Part shown: positions 1-12,963 of the stretch, piece after piece
How positions within the stretch are numbered: the stretch's first letter is position 1
Layout of the letters: every line of letters begins with the position of its first letter
Origin: Corbicula japonica
Lineage: Eukaryota > Mollusca > Bivalvia > Venerida > Cyrenidae
Direction of reading: 5' to 3'
Assembly: GCA_038501625.1 (NCBI GenBank)
Contig: JAZAYU010000019.1
Coordinates: 4,654,324-4,718,323 of the forward strand
DNA length: 64,000 bases
The notes under the pieces: generated by a model
What the model was told of the DNA's origin: nothing
Database searches by the model: none
What the model saw: only the letters and a program-made list of their open reading frames with translations
Position numbers and translations under genes: made by a program

Positions 1-107
1 AACAGTGGAATATCATTTTTATTTTCACTGCTTTTTTACGTTGGTACTAAAACGCACGTAACATACCAAATGAGAACGGTAAGAAAATGGGCTCAAATTT
101 GTATATT

Positions 108-129
108 TGACGTCATGACGTCACGTCAT
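108..129. promoter_or_regulatory. Intronic CRE/ATF-like cluster (copy A)
   Basis: Two perfect TGACGTCA palindromes abut and are followed by CGTCA. The same cluster lies at the same intron 3 place in copies B, C and C2, and in intron 1 of copy D. TGACGTCA is the classic CREB/ATF site; a regulatory role here is inferred from position and conservation. Confidence 0.45.
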
Positions 130-863
130 ACACAGGCGGTTTCTTGCAACGTTTCTGTCAAATTCACGCAAATTTTGCACTGAAAGCATAAAACAAAAAG
201 AAAATTTGTTTTTAAATATTTTTCTATCTTACACTGGTCAAAAGAAATATCCACTATTTATTTTAAAAAACAAGTTAAACATAAGTTAAATTTCTTATGT
301 TTTATTAATAAAATATCATTGTCGCCTTTTGTGTTGTCAACACCCCAAAAACAGATATAATGCACGTATTTCTAATTTTCTTCAACTCATCGCGTTATCA
401 TGGTTGTGTGTGCTACCTTTATCGTTAAATTGAAAACCAAACATGACTTAGGGGACAGCAAGTGATAAGTCTAGTATTATTTAATTAAATTTTTATAATT
501 TTTTGCGAATTGGATTTCCTATCGTCATCGACACATTCCATTATTGGCCTATTATAGATGGAATCAAAATTGTATCATAACACATACTGGAAAGTCTGTT
601 TTGAAATATAAAATTCCGATGACCAGTTCATTTCTCATGAGCAGGTCATGACCGATTTGACTTTGATGAATCATTAAACAAATAAAAGTACATGTATAAG
701 TGAAAATATTCACTTCCTGGTCCCCGCTTGTTTGAGCGAACCTGCAATTATTAGCCTACCTTGTACAATTTGTGTTAACATCTTAAACATGTTAAATGAT
801 TTCTAGGGTGTTCTAACATTTGTAACATTTGTAACAATACAATGATTTCTTTTATGTCTTTTT

Positions 864-1086
864 AGTGCACCCTAGAACCTGGTTAAAACCACCCAGTGTC
901 AAATTATATTGCCAATGACCGTTCCAATGCGGGAATCCCAATGGTTCTCTATTGCTAATTGTTTGTGGTATCTAAATTGAAATTGGTTCTCGTATGTAGT
1001 TATGGTGTCTTTTCATCTCTAATTTTTGGCTGCGTAGGGAGGCTGTATTTTTCTGATTGTTGCAATTCCTGATATGCATATTACAT
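864..1086 (+). repeat. R1 interspersed repeat
   Basis: One of about 18 window copies of a repeat whose core reads CCCTAGAACCTGGTTTAAAC, then a TGCCACTGACCGTTCCAAGG block, and ends with GATATGCATATTTCAC. Copies occur in both orientations. No reading frame stays intact across copies, so it looks like a non-autonomous mobile repeat of unknown class. Confidence 0.6.
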
Positions 1087-1189
1087 TTTTTATGAAAATT
1101 AATCCTGCTCTTTGAGTGACATTGATGGAAAATTGTTTTGACATTAAAAACATATTGTTATTCTTTTCTTTCAAAGTTTTGGTATTCTT

Positions 1190-1409
1190 AGGTTGGTGTA
1201 CCCTAGAACCTGGTTTAAACCCGCAGTGATAATTTGTTTTGCCATTGACCTTTCCAAGGCGGTAACCCCAAGGGTCCTCTTTTCGTTAATTGTTTGTGGC
1301 GTCTTATTTGAATTGACATACTTATAAAACATGTTCTCTTTTCCTCTCTTCTTTTTCGCTGCGTGGGGAGGCTGTGTTTCTTGGCGATTGCTGATATGCA
1401 TATTTCACG
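1190..1409 (+). repeat. R1 interspersed repeat
   Basis: Second R1 copy in this intron, same orientation as 864-1086. The pair is also found in intron 3 of copy C (38862-39402), so both insertions predate the split of those two units. Confidence 0.6.
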
Positions 1410-1591
1410 TTTTGTTCAATTATAGTGTTAATATGTGATTTTGTTGTCTAAGGTACATGCTGTTTGAGAAGGTCAAGCTGAAAAAATTAAAACATTTATG
1501 TCATTGTCTATATTCTTAATTATATCAGTTTGTATCAGATGATGATTATAATGACGACGACGATGGTAACTGTCACGATGACATTGACGGT

Positions 1592-1640
1592 TATGATGAT
1601 GATGATGATGATGATGATGACTTATTATTATTATTATTAC

Positions 1641-1698
<58 letters not shown>

Positions 1699-1714
1699 GT
1701 TAATTATTATTATT
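1592..1714. repeat. Compound (GAT)n/(TTA)n microsatellite
   Basis: A (GAT)n run followed by a long (TTA)n run about 25 bp before the exon 4 acceptor. Every copy of the family has this tract at this place with a different length. Confidence 0.9.
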
Positions 1715-1739
1715 GAATTTCATTGTTTTTTTCATTTAG

Positions 1740-2096
1740 CCAATCCAAGCTTTGAAGGGGTCCTACAGTCTGCTGCAAGAGCTGTTTTATTACGTGGACT
1801 ATATCAGAAGGAATGGTAAAAACCGCATCTTTAAATTAAAACTAGAAGCAGAAACCAGACAACTAGAAGAAAGACTGTACAGTTGTTTGTGTAGTGTGAA
1901 GAATGCTCTACTTTCTAATCATGCCGATGTATTGAGCAATGTTACAAATGACGTTTTAAGTGAACGTTTCAAGTTCGATTGGCAAAGTAACAAAGTGTGT
2001 GAAAGCTTTCGTGCATACATTGTGATGGGTGACGGCGATCGCTTAATGGAATTCCTATCAATCATGTATTCAGATATAGAACAAGCGACAGTCTAG
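1740..2096 (+). CDS. Copy A, terminal exon 4 of cytokine-like secreted protein
   Basis: The exon opens after acceptor TTTAG in phase 0 (CCA ATC CAA GCT) and runs to TAG at 2094-2096, giving 118 residues. It holds the conserved helix starting ALKGSYSLLQEL, the paired Cys motif CLC, the glycosylation site VSNVT and the C-terminal block AYIVMGDGDRLMEFL. The frame is intact, so copy A may be functional, but its first three exons are outside the window. Between the two conserved blocks the residues differ strongly from copies B and C. A large transposon pair starts 138 bp after the stop and probably replaces the normal 3' UTR end. Exon identification rests on the same exon in four other copies. 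Confidence 0.8.
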   Translation, partial: PIQALKGSYSLLQELFYYVDYIRRNGKNRIFKLKLEAETRQLEERLYSCLCSVKNALLSNHADVLSNVTNDVLSERFKFDWQSNKVCESFRAYIVMGDGDRLMEFLSIMYSDIEQATV

Positions 2097-2168
2097 ATTA
2101 CAATTTAAGGTTACAAAGGGCTTACAATTAGATCTTACTTTTTTCGATCTGAAGATTTTATAAAGTGT

Positions 2169-2195
2169 ATTTATTTATTTATATTTATTTATTTA
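2169..2195 (+). promoter_or_regulatory. AU-rich element in 3' UTR (copy A)
   Basis: Overlapping ATTTA pentamers (ATTTATTTATTTA, then a second run) about 75 bp after the stop. Such clusters act as mRNA decay elements in vertebrate cytokine transcripts; that role here is inferred. A simple (ATTT)n tract is the alternative. Confidence 0.5.
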
Positions 2196-2233
2196 CTTAC
2201 TGATTTTTTTTAATTTTAATTTTTTATTTATTT

Positions 2234-5200
2234 ATATCGAGCTCTAGCTCGGGTCGCGAAGCGACCCGAGCGTTAAGCTCGTCTTAAGGTCGCAGGAATG
2301 CCCATTCACTAAGGAGAAAAAAACGATGGTTTCCTGTTGTGCGCTGGTTTCCGGTTGTGCACAGCATAAGGCAATGTAAACACGGGAAAAAACCTGACCG
2401 GTAAAAACTTACGGCAAAGTATTGTTTTTACTAATTTTGTTATTGGCTTTCTTTTTATAAATTGCTATTGGCAAAATATCTTTAAAAATTAAAACTTATT
2501 ATTCGGTAGCATTGTTATCGGACTAGCATTTTGGAAAGCTAAAAAAACTAAATCGTCTGTTTAGAGAGTAGGTTGTCGTTCGTTGTAACCAATAGCAATC
2601 GGCCATTTTGAGAAATTAGACTGAAGAAGTCAAGTTGAAAACTACTGAATGTTAGCTTGTCAGTGGATTATTAGGCCTTTAAATTCAAAGGAGCATAAGG
2701 CCCATCGACGGAACAATCAGATGCATGGAGTTTTTCTTGAAAACAAGATACTGTAAGGCTGGTGAGAACCAACTTTTATGTGAAGTTGAATTGTGAACTG
2801 GATCTCGCAATATTCAGTCACATTGTGAGACACACTGAGCTTAGCCAGCGCCACAATTCAGTTTTGTATAAGAGTTTTTTGTCACTGGTCATGTTCGTCA
2901 TTCAGACATGTAAGCTCATGGCAGTCGAAGATATTTTGTGAGAGTACTGAACAAGAGGTATGAGAATTCTTTTATTCATTCTTATAGGGGCCTAAAACAC
3001 ATGGCACAAGAGCAAATCTACACCACAGGGGCGTTGAAGACTGACCCTGTTTTCTAAAAAAAAAAGAAACTGGCCGCCGCCCCTCCCCCCCATAAAAAAT
3101 GAGGGTCTACACTGGGTCTACACTGCATCAACATATGTTTATTGTTTGGTTGATAGATTGGGATCGTTATTAGTCTATTCACACCAAATTTATGATCAAA
3201 ATTTAATACCATGGAATTGGTATATGGATTACAGTCAATAGGCCACAAACAAATCAAATGAGCCACACTTTATTTTGAAAAAGCTCAAATAGGCCTCAAA
3301 AATATGCCACATTTTTATTTTATTTATAAAGTTTTTAGTATCATTGTGTTAATATGTTCTATATCAGTTTATGATGTTTTATAAAATATTTTTCATGAAC
3401 AAGTTGCTTCATAGATTGGACATTTTGTACAAAGCAACATGTACTTTTTCCATATTTTTGTCCAAGACTATCGTGACTAAACAGGTGGGAAAACAATAAA
3501 CAAAATGTTGCAACAAAAGAAAAGACATCATTTATATGTCAATATGCTCTTTTGATCAATGACCTTAGTCTACAAAAGTCACTCTGTCTACACTAGCACA
3601 GAATCAAATATTGATGGTTGCAACATAAGCTGTGTATTTTGCATTGTCCAACATGGAAATTGGTTTAGAAATAAATTTATTTATTTATTAAATATGACAC
3701 CTTTGATTGCATTAGCACCTCTGACTTTTAGTGCAAGTGTTGTAAATTGTGATCTTATATAACAGTGTGACACCCAGACAAAACTGATTGAATCAACACC
3801 TTGGCTAGGTGTAGAGAAGAGATTATGACTGTAACATATATTACTTTAATTTATGATGACAGTCCAATTTTTTAAGGAAAAATGACAATCAGATGATGTT
3901 TTAATTTGTTCTTGGGTTTCATGATGACTAGCACAATTTTAGATATCAATTAAGCAATGATACTATTTTTTAAAAGCTTGTGTAAATATAAAAACAAAAC
4001 TAACTCTTTACAGTGATTGCAATATACAAAGACTTACAAGTACTGCCTGAATTGACTTGTGGCCTATTTGACATGGTACCTCCAGAAACAATTTATGTTT
4101 TTATATATTTTGGCCAAATACATGACAGATTGTCCTAAATGTATGAAATTTCAGGTTTTATTAATTGTATAGACATAATTTTCTCAAAGTAACTACTGAG
4201 TATTACCTTTTTAATTTTAATACACAGTACTGTAGTATGAGATTTTAAATAAAAGAGAAATTTACCCTTTTACTCTACAGACATGCCTTTTTACCAGTGT
4301 GAGACCAGTGTAGATCCAGATTAGCTGGCACATCTAATCAGGATCTGCACTGTTCACGTTTTGGTCAGAAATAACCTAATGATTTAAACAAGTGAACATT
4401 GCAGATCCTGATCAGACATCATGGATGTGCTGGCTGATCTGAATCTACACAGTTTTTCCATGTCATAAAGGGGTTTACATGGAGGAAAGGGTTAATCTCC
4501 AATATATTATCATCAGTTGGGACCAAAAAGTTTGACCAGAAAGCAGAATACATGTGTACCAAGAATAGCATCAAATATCAAGTGAATGTTCATTTTGGGA
4601 ATTAAAAGTGTTCTATTATTACCATATTTTCTGTCATGTGCACATTTCAACATGATTTCATAATCAAAATATGTATGTAAGGTACATGTATAATCAAATA
4701 CACTATTTACAAGGTGTCTGTTTTATTTTTGCAAATTTTGTTAAATATTCATGGTGTCACTAAATTTGCTCAGCATCAAAAAGTTGTGTTTTAGAAAATA
4801 AAAAAATCAGAGCTTTCATAATCATTTAAATTGTTGAAAAAAAGTAGATTGCTGTGAAGAGGAAGAGAAACATTTCTTGCCATGTCAGTGGGTTTTTGGC
4901 CTCTTTAATTACATGAAAAAATCTGAATATACCGGTATTTGGATCTGCTTAAGCTGGACTTTAACACAAAAAACTGGAAATTGCACTCATAATAAAAACA
5001 ATGATTTTTTCTTTTGTATGTTTATGTTTTAGCAATGTAACAGTAGAGAAGTTTACATTTTTTAATATATGGTACTTTTTAAAGAGAAATTTACCTACCG
5101 TATTTTAAAGTAGTTGTGCCTAAATTTCTGCAATGAAAAAAAAAATCAAGAAAATACCAACTGAAATGAGCTTCAGAATTTTGAAATTCACATTTTCCAG

Positions 5201-6336
5201 TATATATATTACATTTATAAAATACTTACCAGACAGAGATCCAAAAGTGGTTATGAATAATGGCATGTTGATGTGTTTATGGGTTTACATTTTTTTGCAA
5301 ACAATCTCTTAAAATTGTTATTATACATTTAAAAAATGGACCAACAACATTTTTAATGCATGATTTGATTGGCAAGCGCAATTCATTTATGTAATGAAAA
5401 TAGATATAAAGAAGCATTTTGTTTCAAATCAGTTACTAAGACCTGTAAAGGAGTGTTACATATGGATAATCAGACTACATGATATTGTACATGTTTATGT
5501 TTAATTGATTGAGATTATTTCATCTATTTTGGCCCAATAGCTGAACTATTTTTCAACTTAAATAAGTAATTCTATCATGCACATTTAAGTAACTTGGCTC
5601 AAATATGTACCTTATTGTCACCAAATATGTACCATATTGTCACAATATTTTTCACACAGCATCTATAGCTTCAAATTACTGTTGTTAATAACTGAAAATT
5701 CCTATGGCATTGTAATTCCTGGAGATATTTTCAAATGACTTTGCACAAATATGCCCCAAAATCTAGGTGATGTATCACACTACATATTGAAGTCTCAATG
5801 TGGTGTTAATGTGATGTACATGTATATTAAAACAGTACTTTTTAGGTCTATATTATAACTTTATTCATTTACATGCATATATATTTTTTGAATAGCATGG
5901 AACAATTTTGTGCAATTGCAAGTTACAAATGCAAGTGTAATCAAGGTAACATTTTAAAAAATAAAATTTATTTTTCAGACAATAATATATTAATTTTCAT
6001 GCACATGTGACAATGTAATATTTTCATGTAGCAATGAAGAATTTATCAATATTCAATATTGCATTAAGTGAGGTAATGGAACACATTTGGGTTGTAAATT
6101 TAAGCAAGTAGCCTTTGTGTTTACACATTAAAAACCCTAATGTTTAGTAAAAGTCAGATTGCCAGTTGTCCAGCTGAATTAAGTTGATGTAGACCTAAAT
6201 TCTTTCCAAAAATCACATAATTTTATCGTGCATGAGTAGGCTAACAAATGTTAGAAACACATTATTTTTTAATATAAATCATTATCTGAGATTAATAAAG
6301 CTAGAGCTCGATAAGAGGCAGTGCCTTAGTTCATAT
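2234..6336 (+). mobile_element. Helentron-like non-autonomous element, left copy
   Basis: The element starts ATATCGAGCTCTAGC and near its other end has the complement GCTAGAGCTCGATA. This is followed by a short hairpin around AGGCAGTGCCT at 6316-6326. Terminal repeats placed asymmetrically with a 3' hairpin are typical of Helentron/Helitron2 elements. Just inside the left end is a GC-rich palindrome (CGGGTCGCGAAGCGACCCG). No long ORF is present, so it depends on other elements. The equivalent flank in copy B (about 25990) lacks it, which marks an insertion after the units duplicated. A second copy lies inverted at 7717-13537. Class assignment is an inference from the ends alone. Confidence 0.55.
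4261..4495. mobile_element. Nested inverted-repeat MITE in left element
   Basis: Ends TTTACCCTTTTACTC and its imperfect complement GGAAAGGGTTAA enclose a near-palindrome centred on GATCCTGATCAG-type sequence. The same structure is in the inverted copy (9466-9710), so it belonged to the element before it was copied. Confidence 0.5.
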
Positions 6337-7716
6337 TATGATCTCCACTACTCAATATTTGCGAAGAAAATAGTATTAATGACTAAACAAATCTAAGAAA
6401 AGATTATTATGACCGATTAATAAATTTACAATAAAAATTATCGAAGCAATTATATTTTATAAGAAAATTAGATGAGCATTAGCAAATTTTGAATATTTAA
6501 GGACTGTAAAAAGTCTCCCCGTACATTTAATCAGTGATCATACACTTCACAACTTTTCTAAGTATACACCTTTGTACTGGGGCATTACTGGCTTGATAAT
6601 TGAGCTATTGCTCTAAAACTTTCAATAAAAAATGCAATAAATACTAACTGATTTATTAGAAAAATTGGTCGAATTTAACAGGCATATTTGAAAAAGAAAG
6701 GCGACTACATTTTAAGCATTCAAACTGATTTGCTCAAAAAGTGAGTTGTACTATAAACAGTTATAAAACATTAAGATTTGAATGAAATGAATTGAATTTA
6801 ACAGAAATAGAAGAATAGCATATTTCTAGGTTCCTAATATTCATTTAAATGTACGCGTAATTCGTTAATAAAATTGAACATACGCTTTATTAACTGATTT
6901 TGTGAATTTGTATTCTGTGGGTGTCAGTATTCTAAATGATTTTGAGCAGTCAGTTTTCTGTCATTTTGAATCAAGTTTTACTAATAATCAGTAAGTATGC
7001 ATTGCATGTTTTACTAAAAGTTTGAGAGCAAAAGCCCAAGAATGAAGCCAGTGATGCCCCAGTACAAAGGTGTATACTTAGCAAAGTTGTTCAGTGTATT
7101 TGCAGTATTAATGACTAAAAAAATCTTAGAAAAGATTATCATGGCCGATTAATATATTTACAATAAAACATTTCAAAGCAATTATATTTTATAAGAACAT
7201 TAGATGAGCATTAGCAAAATTTGAATATTTAAGGACTGCAAAAAGTCACCCCGTACATTTAATCAGTGACCATATTTGAAGGCCGTCGAGCACGATACAT
7301 ATGTTTGGTAAATAATTGGGGCTCGTCGCGGGAAAAGGTACCTTCGGACATTTGACGTGTATCCTTGAAATGACGTCATAAGGTTGAATAGATGGCATAA
7401 TTTATTAAGTATTTTACGGTAAAATACCATTTAATTGTCAAAATGTGTAACAAAATCAATTTTTAGTTGTGCAAAAATAATAGAAAGTTGTAAGTTCATT
7501 CTAAATATAGCAACAACTAAAATATAATAAATATGACCGAAGGTACATTTTCCCGTGGAGTGCCCCATTATTATTAAGAAACGCTCAGCCAGGGGCAAGG
7601 CGACGATGACAGGATTATGCATTTTCAGTACTGCCCATAAACAGGCTTAATCAAACCGAGCCTGCAATATTTGATATCTGTCGTGTTCGAAGGCTTTCAA
7701 AACTATGTAACATCTC
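6337..7716. other. Native 3' flank of copy A between the two inverted elements
   Basis: This matches the 3' flank of copy B (about 25995-26620), so it is original unit sequence and not part of the element pair. A segment of about 170 bp occurs twice (about 6368-6540 and 7107-7270) on either side of a MITE. It carries a possible AATAAA signal near 6430. No gene is seen. Confidence 0.6.
6543..7096. mobile_element. TA-flanked MITE
   Basis: Inverted ends of about 50 bp (left CACTTCACAACTTTTCTAAG, right complement CACTGAACAACTTTGCTAAG) are flanked by TA on both sides, as expected for a Tc1/mariner-type non-autonomous element. Both ends share GTATACACCTTTGTACTGGG. There is no ORF. Confidence 0.6.
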
Positions 7717-9465
7717 ATATGAACTAAGGCACTGCCTCTTATCGAGCTCTAGCTGTATAACGTTTTATTTTGTCATGTATTTGGCCAAAATATTAAAAAA
7801 TAAATTGTGTCTAACATTTGTTAGCCTACTCATGCATGATATAATTATGTGATATTTGGAAAGAATTTAAGTCTGCATCAACTTTCTCTGAATTCAGCTG
7901 CACAACTTGCAATCTGACTTTTACTAAACATTTGGGGTTTTAATGTGTAAATCATAATGGCTTCTTGCTTAAATTTTATAACCCAAATGTTTTCCATTAC
8001 CTCGATTAACGCAATATTGAATATTGATAAATTCTTTATTGATACATGTAATTTCTAATAATTATGTCACATTGTGCGTGATTTATTATAGACTGAAATA
8101 GGAATTTTATTTTTTAGAATGTTACCTTGATTAAACTTGAATTTGTAACTTGTAATTGCACAAAATTGTGCCATGCTATTCAAAAATATATATGCATGTT
8201 TATGAATAAAGTTATAATCTAGACCTAAAAAGTACTGTTTTTATAGACATCACATTAACACCACATTGAGACTTCAATATATAGTGTAATACATCATCTA
8301 GATTTTGGGGCATATTTGTGCAAAGTCACTTGAAAATATCTGCAGGAATGACAATGCCATAGGAATGTGCAGTTATTAACAACAGTGATATTGAAGCTAT
8401 AGATGCAGTGTGAAAAATATTGTGACAATATGGTACATAATTGAGCCAAGTTACTTGAATGTGCATGATAGAGTTACTCATTTAAGTTGAAAATAGTTCA
8501 GCTATTGTGCCAAAATAGATGAAATAATCTAAATCAATTAAAAATAAACATGTACAATGTCATGTAGACTGATTATCCATATGTAACACTCCTTTACAGG
8601 TCTTAGTAACTGATTTGAAACAAAATTCTTCTTTATTTCTATTTTCTTTACCAAATGAATTGCTGTTGCCAATCAAATCATGCATTAAAAATGTTGTTGG
8701 TCCATTTTTTAAAATGTATAACAATGTTAAGAGAACTCAGATTATTGTAAAAAATGTAAACCTGGGAACACATTAATTGGAAATAAAAATGCCATTATTC
8801 ATAACCACTTATGGATCTCTGTCTGGTAAGTATTTTATACATGTAATATATATACTGGAAAATGTGAATTTCAAGTTCTGAAGCTCATTCCAGTTTGTAT
8901 TTTCTTGATTTTGTATTTTTTATTGCAGACAATTAGGCATCACTACTATAAATAGATAAAGTTCTCTGAAAAAAAAGTTTTCTGTGTAAAAGTCCAGCTT
9001 AAGCAGATCCAAGTACCAGTATTTACAGATTTTCACATGTATTTAAAGAGGACAAAAACCCACTGACACGGCAAGAAATGTTTTTCTTCCTCTTCACAGC
9101 AATCTACATTTTTGTTTCAACAATTTTAATGATTATAAAAGCTTTATTTTTTTTATTTTCTAAAACACAACTTTTTGATGCTGAGCAAATTTAGTGACAC
9201 CATGCATATTTAAAAAAAAATTGCAAAAACCACACAACAAAACAAAACAGACACTTTGTAAATAGTGTATTTGATTATACATGTACCTCACATACATATT
9301 TTGATTATGAAACCATGTTGAAATGTGCACATGACAGAAAAAATGGTAATAATAGAACACTTTTAATTCCCAAAATGAGCACTAACTTAATATTTGATAC
9401 ACATGTAGTCTGCTTTCTGGTAAAACATTTTGGTCCCAACTGATAACTGAGAATATTATGTGTAG

Positions 9466-9710
9466 ATTAACCCTTTCCTTCATGTTCACACCTTTATGGC
9501 ATGGAAGAACTGTGTAGATTCAGATCAGCCAGCACAACTATGGTGTCTGATCAGGATCTGCAATGTTCACTTGTTAAAATCATTTGGTTATTTCTGACCA
9601 AAAAGTAAACAGTGCGGATCCTGATCAGATTGCACAGATGTGCCAGCTGATCTGGATCTACACTGGTCTCATATGGGTAAAAAGGCATGTCTGTGGAGTA
9701 AAAGGGTAAA
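9466..9710. mobile_element. Nested inverted-repeat MITE in right element
   Basis: Counterpart of 4261-4495, seen in reverse orientation with the same terminal TTAACCCTTT and GGGTAAA signatures. Confidence 0.45.
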
Positions 9711-11335
9711 TTTCTCTTTTATTTAAAATCTCATATTACTGTGTTTTAAAATTTAAATGGTTTTAATCAGTAGTTACTATAAGCAAATTATTGTCTAAAA
9801 ATTTATAAAACCTGAAAGTTCATACATTTAGGACTATCATGTATTTGGCCAAATATATATAAAAAGTGTGTCTAACATTTGTTTGCTTACTCATGCATGA
9901 TATAATAATGTGATTTTTGAGATATCATGTCAAATAGGCCACAAGTCATTTCAGGTAGTACTTGTAAGTCAAGAGTATATGACAATCACTGTAAAGAGTT
10001 AGTTTTGTTTTTAGATTTAAATCAGCTTTTAAAAAATAATATCACTGTTAAATTGATATCTAAAATATTGTGCTTGTAATCCTGAAACTCAATAACAAAT
10101 AAAAAACATCATCTGATTGTCAATTTTTGCTTTAAAATTTGGACTGTCATAAAAATTGGACTGTCATCAAAAAGTAAATTAATTTGTGTTATAGTTATAA
10201 TCTGTTCCCTACACCTACCCAAGGTGTTGATTCTATAATTTTTGTCAGGGTGTCACATTGTTATATAAGATCACAATTTACAACACTTCCAGTAACAGTC
10301 AGAGGTGCTAATGCAAAATCAAAGGTGTCAAATTTATTTCTAAACCAATTTCCATGTTGGACAAAGCAAAATACACAGCTTGTGTTGCAACTGCATCAAT
10401 ATAAGATTCTGTGCTAGTGTTGAGCAAGACTTAGTGACTTGTGTAGTCAAAGGTCATAGATCAAAAGGGCATATATAAATGATGTAGATTGTAGTTTTGA
10501 TAGAACTTATTTTATTCATATAAAACTTTTTATATTTATCTATGTTAATTTTTTTTTTGTTTAAATTGCTATCACAAATAAGGAAATAATTACAATGTTC
10601 TTTTCTTTTGTTGCAACATTTTGTCAATTGTTTTCCCTGCAGTTAAGTCATGATAGTCTTGGACAAAAATCTGGATAAAGTACATGTATGTTGCTTTGTA
10701 CAAAATGTCTGATCAATTAAGCAACTTGTTGAAAAATATGATAATAAAATCTTTATAAATAAAATGAAAATGTGGCCTATTTTTGTGGCCTGTTTGAGCT
10801 TTTCAAAATAAAGTGTGGCCCATTTGACTTGTTTGTGGCCTATTGACTGTAATCCATATACCAAATCAATGGTATTTGATCGTAAATTTGGCACTGATAA
10901 CGATCCCAATCTATCAACCAAAACAATAAACATAAACATTGTGTTTATGCAGTGTAGACACACAGTAGACCCTCATTTTTTTTTTTTTTTTTTTTTGGGG
11001 GGGGGGGGGGGGGTAGGGAGGGGGCGGCCAGTTTCTTCAATGATTTTAGAGAACAGTATCAGACTTCAGACTTCAAAGACTCTGTGGTGTAGGTTTGCTC
11101 TTGTGTCATGTGTTTTATAAAAATTATAAAAGAAATCTCATAGGCCTACCTCATGTTCAGTTTTCAGCTATTTCACAAACAATTTCTTCGACTACCATGG
11201 GCTCACATGTCTGAATGACGAACATGACCAGTGACAAAAAACTCTTATACAAAACTGAATTGTGGCGCTGGTCTACGCTAAGCTCTGTCACTGTGTGTCT
11301 CACACTGTGAGTGACTGAACATTGCGAGCAGCGAG

Positions 11336-12963
11336 CATAGGAGCACGGAGTCAAGATCGCGTCCGTTCGAACTTCAGTCGGTTTTATTTATTGAAGTACC
11401 CACTACTCCTTTAAAATCTAGACGAATATCTAAAAAAAACCCGCTCTTTCAAAAAGTTCCTCCCTACCAATATCTTAATTACTCACAAGGAGTGACAGCC
11501 GCCATTTTGTCCGCAACGTTAGGCAAGAGTACTCTCCTCTAGGTTGGTGCGGTGGACTGGTACCCAAACCAGTAATGGCCCCGCACAACGAGGCCGGCAA
11601 CTGCTTGCTAAAGTCAATGCGGTTCATTTTTGAGCGGTAAATTCAAAATAAAGGAAAATGAATTTATATAAATGGTGAGTATTATGACATTGAACAGTAT
11701 TTATGATAGTAATATATGCCTTTTTCGTTCATTCCACTTAGAATGCAATAGATATGTGCCCCTGTACCAATGTTGTAAGATATACACAGACATCTACTGT
11801 AGAGTGGCTTCAGCTGTCTGTTGTGAATTTAAACTAAACACATTTAAGTATTCTAGTTAGGCCAAATACATTTTCTCATACAGAACAGCAATACAAGAAT
11901 AATAAAGCACTTTATTGAAATTTGAAATGCATAAAAACATGAGTTAATCCAGTGCATGCATGTAATATCTTCAATACACAAAAGACTCAGCATCAGCTGG
12001 CTAAAATGATATTAGATCTTAGCTAGTCATAGGTAAGCCTAAATCTTTTTTATTTAAAATTTCTTCTTCAACAGTTTGCAGATCCTGCTATTGTAAGTAT
12101 GAGTTGCACTAATACTTCCACTTCTATAATTACATAATTACAAGGGTGAAAGTTAGGAATTCTGAAAAAAGTGAAAATTTTTCGATTCATATCTAGGGAA
12201 AAAAGAAAGAAAATTTATCATTTTTGACACATAGAAACCTGATTTTCAGTCATATGCCTGAAAACTTTCACCCATGTAATTATTGCATGTGGTACTTTGT
12301 CGTGTGTATGGCAAGTATACAATGTTAATCTACTTGTTGGGGGTAACATGTGGGGAAATGAACCTATGCATTTCTAGAAAATATCAGTGCCAGGTCAGGG
12401 AACAATTGAATTTGCGAACCACATACCTTAGTAAAACAATGGGTGGTTCAAGTATGAACTAATCAGTGTAGCAATAGAATATGCAATTTATTTTTATATT
12501 CACTTAAAAATTTCAAGGTCATATATTGTTTTAGTTGGCATCAAAATTTACCAAAGAAAATGACTGAGGTAGTCTCATTTGAGTGAAGAATTTTCAAGTC
12601 ACTAACCTTTTTTTCAAGGTAAATTAAACCGATGTAGAACTATTTTCATAAAATTGCATAAATTGTTACAAATGTATTCGGTGATCTGATCTGGAGATTA
12701 ATATATAACGGCTGGGTAAGAGTCTACAAGCACCGCACCAAGCTACCGCACCAAGCTAGGGGAGATTACTCTTAGCAAACGTTGCGGACAAAATGGCGAG
12801 TGTCATTCCTTGTGTGTAATATATATCAGTTGAAAAGTTTTTTTTTAAAGAAAAAGTGAGTTTTTTTATAAATTCGTTTAGAATATGAAATAGTATATAT
12901 AACTATAATAAATTAAACCGACGGGAGGTCGAACGGACGCGATCTTGACTCCGTGCTCCTATG
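11336..12963. mobile_element. Long-TIR DNA transposon with 8-bp target duplication
   Basis: Both ends read CATAGGAGCACGGAGTCAAG inwards and stay recognisably inverted for roughly 230 bp, including a CCATTTTGTCCGCAACGTT block. The flanks are GCAGCGAG at 11328-11335 and again at 12964-12971, a perfect 8-bp duplication. The left partner element has no insertion at the matching place (about 2800). An 8-bp duplication suits hAT or P-type transposases. The interior has no transposase ORF, so it is non-autonomous. Confidence 0.75.

Larger units (their letters stand above)
1..1739 (+). other. Intron 3 of gene copy A (5' end outside window)
   Basis: The first bases align with the early part of intron 3 in copies B (from about 24775) and C (from about 37995), so exons 1-3 of copy A lie just upstream of the window. 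The intron is long here because it holds two R1 repeats. It also contains a CRE-like cluster and a compound microsatellite next to the acceptor TTTAG at 1735-1739. Nothing coding is seen in 130-860. Confidence 0.75.

Noticed and set aside
1171..1401. Recurring minus-strand ORFs with GLNQVLGxTN and ALERS (also at 15364, 19583, 39129, 52123)
   Set aside because: They translate R1 repeats. Starts, stops and frames differ from copy to copy, so a protein is not supported.
3054..3266. Matching ORFs in the two Helentron-like arms (with 10815-11120)
   Set aside because: They share only the part imposed by the DNA repeat; frames break at the homopolymers and the ends differ.
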